The notes under the pieces: model-generated
Told to the model about the DNA's origin: nothing
Seen by the model: only the letters and a program-made list of their open reading frames with translations
Database searches by the model: none
Position numbers and translations under genes: made by a program
Part shown: one piece after another, positions 5,632-6,544 of the stretch
Position numbering within the stretch: position 1 is the stretch's first letter
How the letters are laid out: every line of letters begins with the position of its first letter
Source: Acidobacteriota bacterium
Lineage (GTDB): Bacteria > Actinomycetota > Acidimicrobiia > Spongiisociales > UBA5794
Length of the DNA: 6,544 bases
Direction of reading: 5' to 3'
NCBI GenBank assembly: GCA_022574065.1
Contig: JACZST010000089.1
Coordinates: forward strand, 971-7,514

Positions 5632-6179
5632 TGTACTGGTGGGAATCTCAACCCGAGCGCCTCGAGTATGAACTCGAGGCGCTCGACCTAGCTGGTATCC
5701 CCTATGAGGTTGATGAAGCAGCGAAACAGGCCGGCCAGCTTCGGATGCGTGCACGGCCCTCGGTGGACGGTATGTCGATCAAGGTGGAGGCGGCCTTCCC
5801 AGATCTCTACCCCGAGTTCCGTTTCGAGGTGACATCACAGGATCTTCAACTCGACCGCCACCAGCACCGCCTAGGCGGGAACCTCTGTCTCATCGGGCGT
5901 TCGACCGAGAACTGGGACCAAAGACACACGCTGGCCATGTACTTGACCGAGAAGCTTCCCATCGTCATCGGAGCAGCGGAGGAGGGTGCCGGCAGTGTCC
6001 TCGAAGAACAACAAGCTGAACCCGAGAGCGACTACTTCAGCTACGAGCCAGAGGCTTCCCTCCTCATCGACAGCTCATGGAACATCCCCGCCGAGGTCGA
6101 TGCCGGGACGCTCGAAGTAGGACTGCTTCACGACGCTATGAACACGACACCGCTCCGGGGAGTACGGGCAGTTGTATAA
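5631..6179 (+). CDS. Prokaryotic E2 (ubiquitin-conjugating-like) family protein
   Basis: A 182-residue protein. Residues 1-112 fit a minimal E2 fold: an N-terminal helix (ERLEYELEALDLAGIPYEV), beta strands to about 67 including KVEAAFPDLYPEFRFEV, where FPxxYPxFRFEV matches the E2 YPxxPP region, then HQHRLGGNLCLIG followed by ENWDQRHTLAMYLTEKLP. Cys86 is the only cysteine and sits where the E2 catalytic cysteine belongs. His77 and His79 stand in place of the eukaryotic HPN, and Trp95 plus the following helix also match. E2 proteins take an activated modifier from an E1 enzyme as a thioester and pass it to a target. Residues 135-182 (PEASLLIDSSWNIPAEV, then LEVGLLHDAM) are a beta-rich tail that ends abruptly at LRGVRAVV and may be shortened. 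No E1, JAB peptidase or modifier fold is visible in the window. The ATG overlaps the stop of the proline-rich peptide gene. Confidence 0.82.
   Translation: MYWWESQPERLEYELEALDLAGIPYEVDEAAKQAGQLRMRARPSVDGMSIKVEAAFPDLYPEFRFEVTSQDLQLDRHQHRLGGNLCLIGRSTENWDQRHTLAMYLTEKLPIVIGAAEEGAGSVLEEQQAEPESDYFSYEPEASLLIDSSWNIPAEVDAGTLEVGLLHDAMNTTPLRGVRAVV
5654..5685 (+). repeat. Perfect 14-bp hairpin at the start of the E2 gene
   Basis: CGAGCGCCTCGAGT (5654-5667) pairs without mismatch with ACTCGAGGCGCTCG (5672-5685) around the 4-base loop ATGA. Ten of the 14 pairs are G-C. It begins 21 bases after the E2 start codon and encodes ERLEYELEALD. A stem this stable in the early coding region could slow ribosomes or act as an RNA-processing or binding site. 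The palindrome is directly visible; its role is inferred. Confidence 0.8.
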
Positions 6180-6459
6180 CCCCAGTGAAGGGGCCGAGCA
6201 GTTTGTTCAGGCTTGCTACATAGCGGCCTACGGCAAGACGGAGCCGGTCGCTAAAGTCACATTCCGGCTCACCTGTGTTTTCTACACCAAGAACCGGCGG
6301 GTCGTGGACGTGGACAACCTCTGGAAACTGGTAGCCGATGCCCTTCAAGGGTTGGTATGGAGGAACGACTCCCAGGTGTGGGATGTGGGTGGGACACACC
6401 GAGAAGTAGACAAGGTTAATCCGCGCACGGTCGTAACGATTGATCGGAGCGGATACTGA
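6172..6459 (+). CDS. RusA-like Holliday junction resolvase, short N-terminus
   Basis: A 95-residue protein with the RusA core: NRRVVDVDNLWKLVADALQG followed by LVWRNDSQVWD. Asp46, Asp48, Lys52 and Asp66 align with Asp70, Asp72, Lys76 and Asp91 of E. coli RusA, the residues that bind metal and cut four-way DNA junctions; Asn65 replaces the neighbouring Asp90. The strands before and after (KVTFRLTCVFYT, NPRTVVTI) also fit. Family members are about 120 residues long, so about 25 N-terminal residues are missing. The only start in the open frame is TTG at 6172, with GGGGAG about 9 bases upstream, overlapping the E2 gene by 8 bases. The frame is open back to 6142, and that part reads RHRSGEYGQLYNP, resembling the usual Arg-rich N-terminus of RusA. 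The true product may therefore begin earlier through a frameshift or sequencing error, or the gene may be truncated. RusA enzymes are typical of prophages and mobile elements. Confidence 0.78.
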   Translation: MYNPSEGAEQFVQACYIAAYGKTEPVAKVTFRLTCVFYTKNRRVVDVDNLWKLVADALQGLVWRNDSQVWDVGGTHREVDKVNPRTVVTIDRSGY

Positions 6460-6483
6460 TACGAGAGTTTAGCGAGGTGAGGG

Positions 6484-6544
6484 ATGTGTAATCGGTGCCA
6501 AAAAAGACCTTCTACTGAGAACCTTACTGTTGCAACAGATGGTA
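6484..6544 (+). CDS. 5' end of a CxxC-containing protein, cut by the window edge
   Basis: An ATG at 6484 preceded by GAGG at 6474-6477 (6 bases away) opens a frame that stays open to the window end: MCNRCQKRPSTENLTVATDG. The CNRC pair at residues 2-5 looks like the first half of a zinc ribbon or treble-clef site, the second pair of which would lie beyond the window. It begins 24 bases after the RusA-like stop on the same strand, so it probably belongs to the same operon. Only 20 residues are visible, so the family cannot be named. A small zinc-binding adaptor and a RING-like protein are both possible. Confidence 0.5.
   Translation, partial: MCNRCQKRPSTENLTVATDG

Noticed and set aside
1..6544. 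CRISPR array, tRNA or rRNA gene, insertion sequence with transposase
   Set aside because: No regularly spaced repeats, cloverleaf, conserved rRNA sequence or transposase motif was found on either strand.

Overview
The window looks like a chromosomal segment of a high-GC actinobacterium. I lean towards Acidimicrobiia because of the GC-rich codon use, the Thr/Pro-rich lipoprotein linker, the ECF sigma factor paired with a large single-pass membrane protein, and the loose ribosome-binding sites. This placement is inference; no rRNA or marker gene is present.

Left part (1-3697). The window opens with the broken end of an HD-GYP phosphodiesterase domain, whose homology stops abruptly near base 160. 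A minus-strand lipoprotein of unknown function follows (259-975). Next is a 515-base gap (976-1490) holding what looks like the decayed 3' end of a plus-strand gene (about 1116-1253). A tightly coupled minus-strand operon then follows: an ECF-type sigma factor (3161-3697) overlapping by 4 bases a 557-residue single-pass membrane protein (1491-3164). The second protein is probably the anti-sigma factor or sensor, with a beta-propeller-like extracytoplasmic region.

Middle (3698-4321). About 620 bases contain no convincing gene but are rich in palindromes: a 33-base interrupted inverted repeat, a chain of small hairpins, two near-identical 17-base repeats 98 bases apart, and two GGCGCGCC octamers. 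This may be the edge of an acquired island.

Right part (4322-6544). A minus-strand XRE-family regulator and an ImmA/IrrE-like HExxH peptidase overlap by 29 bases. They diverge from a compact plus-strand operon with a good sigma70-like promoter. The operon encodes a 39-residue proline-rich peptide, a prokaryotic E2 (ubiquitin-conjugating-like) protein with a single catalytic-type cysteine, a short RusA-like Holliday junction resolvase, and the start of a gene whose product begins with a CxxC pair. The first three genes overlap each other. A perfect 14-bp hairpin lies just inside the E2 start. The XRE/ImmA pair resembles the control modules of integrative elements and prophages.

The most interesting object is the operon from 5512 onward: a ubiquitin-like conjugation enzyme co-expressed with a tiny disordered peptide and a structure-specific nuclease, next to an ImmA-type switch. 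No E1-like, JAB peptidase or ubiquitin-fold protein is visible here, so any such partner would have to lie downstream of the window or elsewhere.
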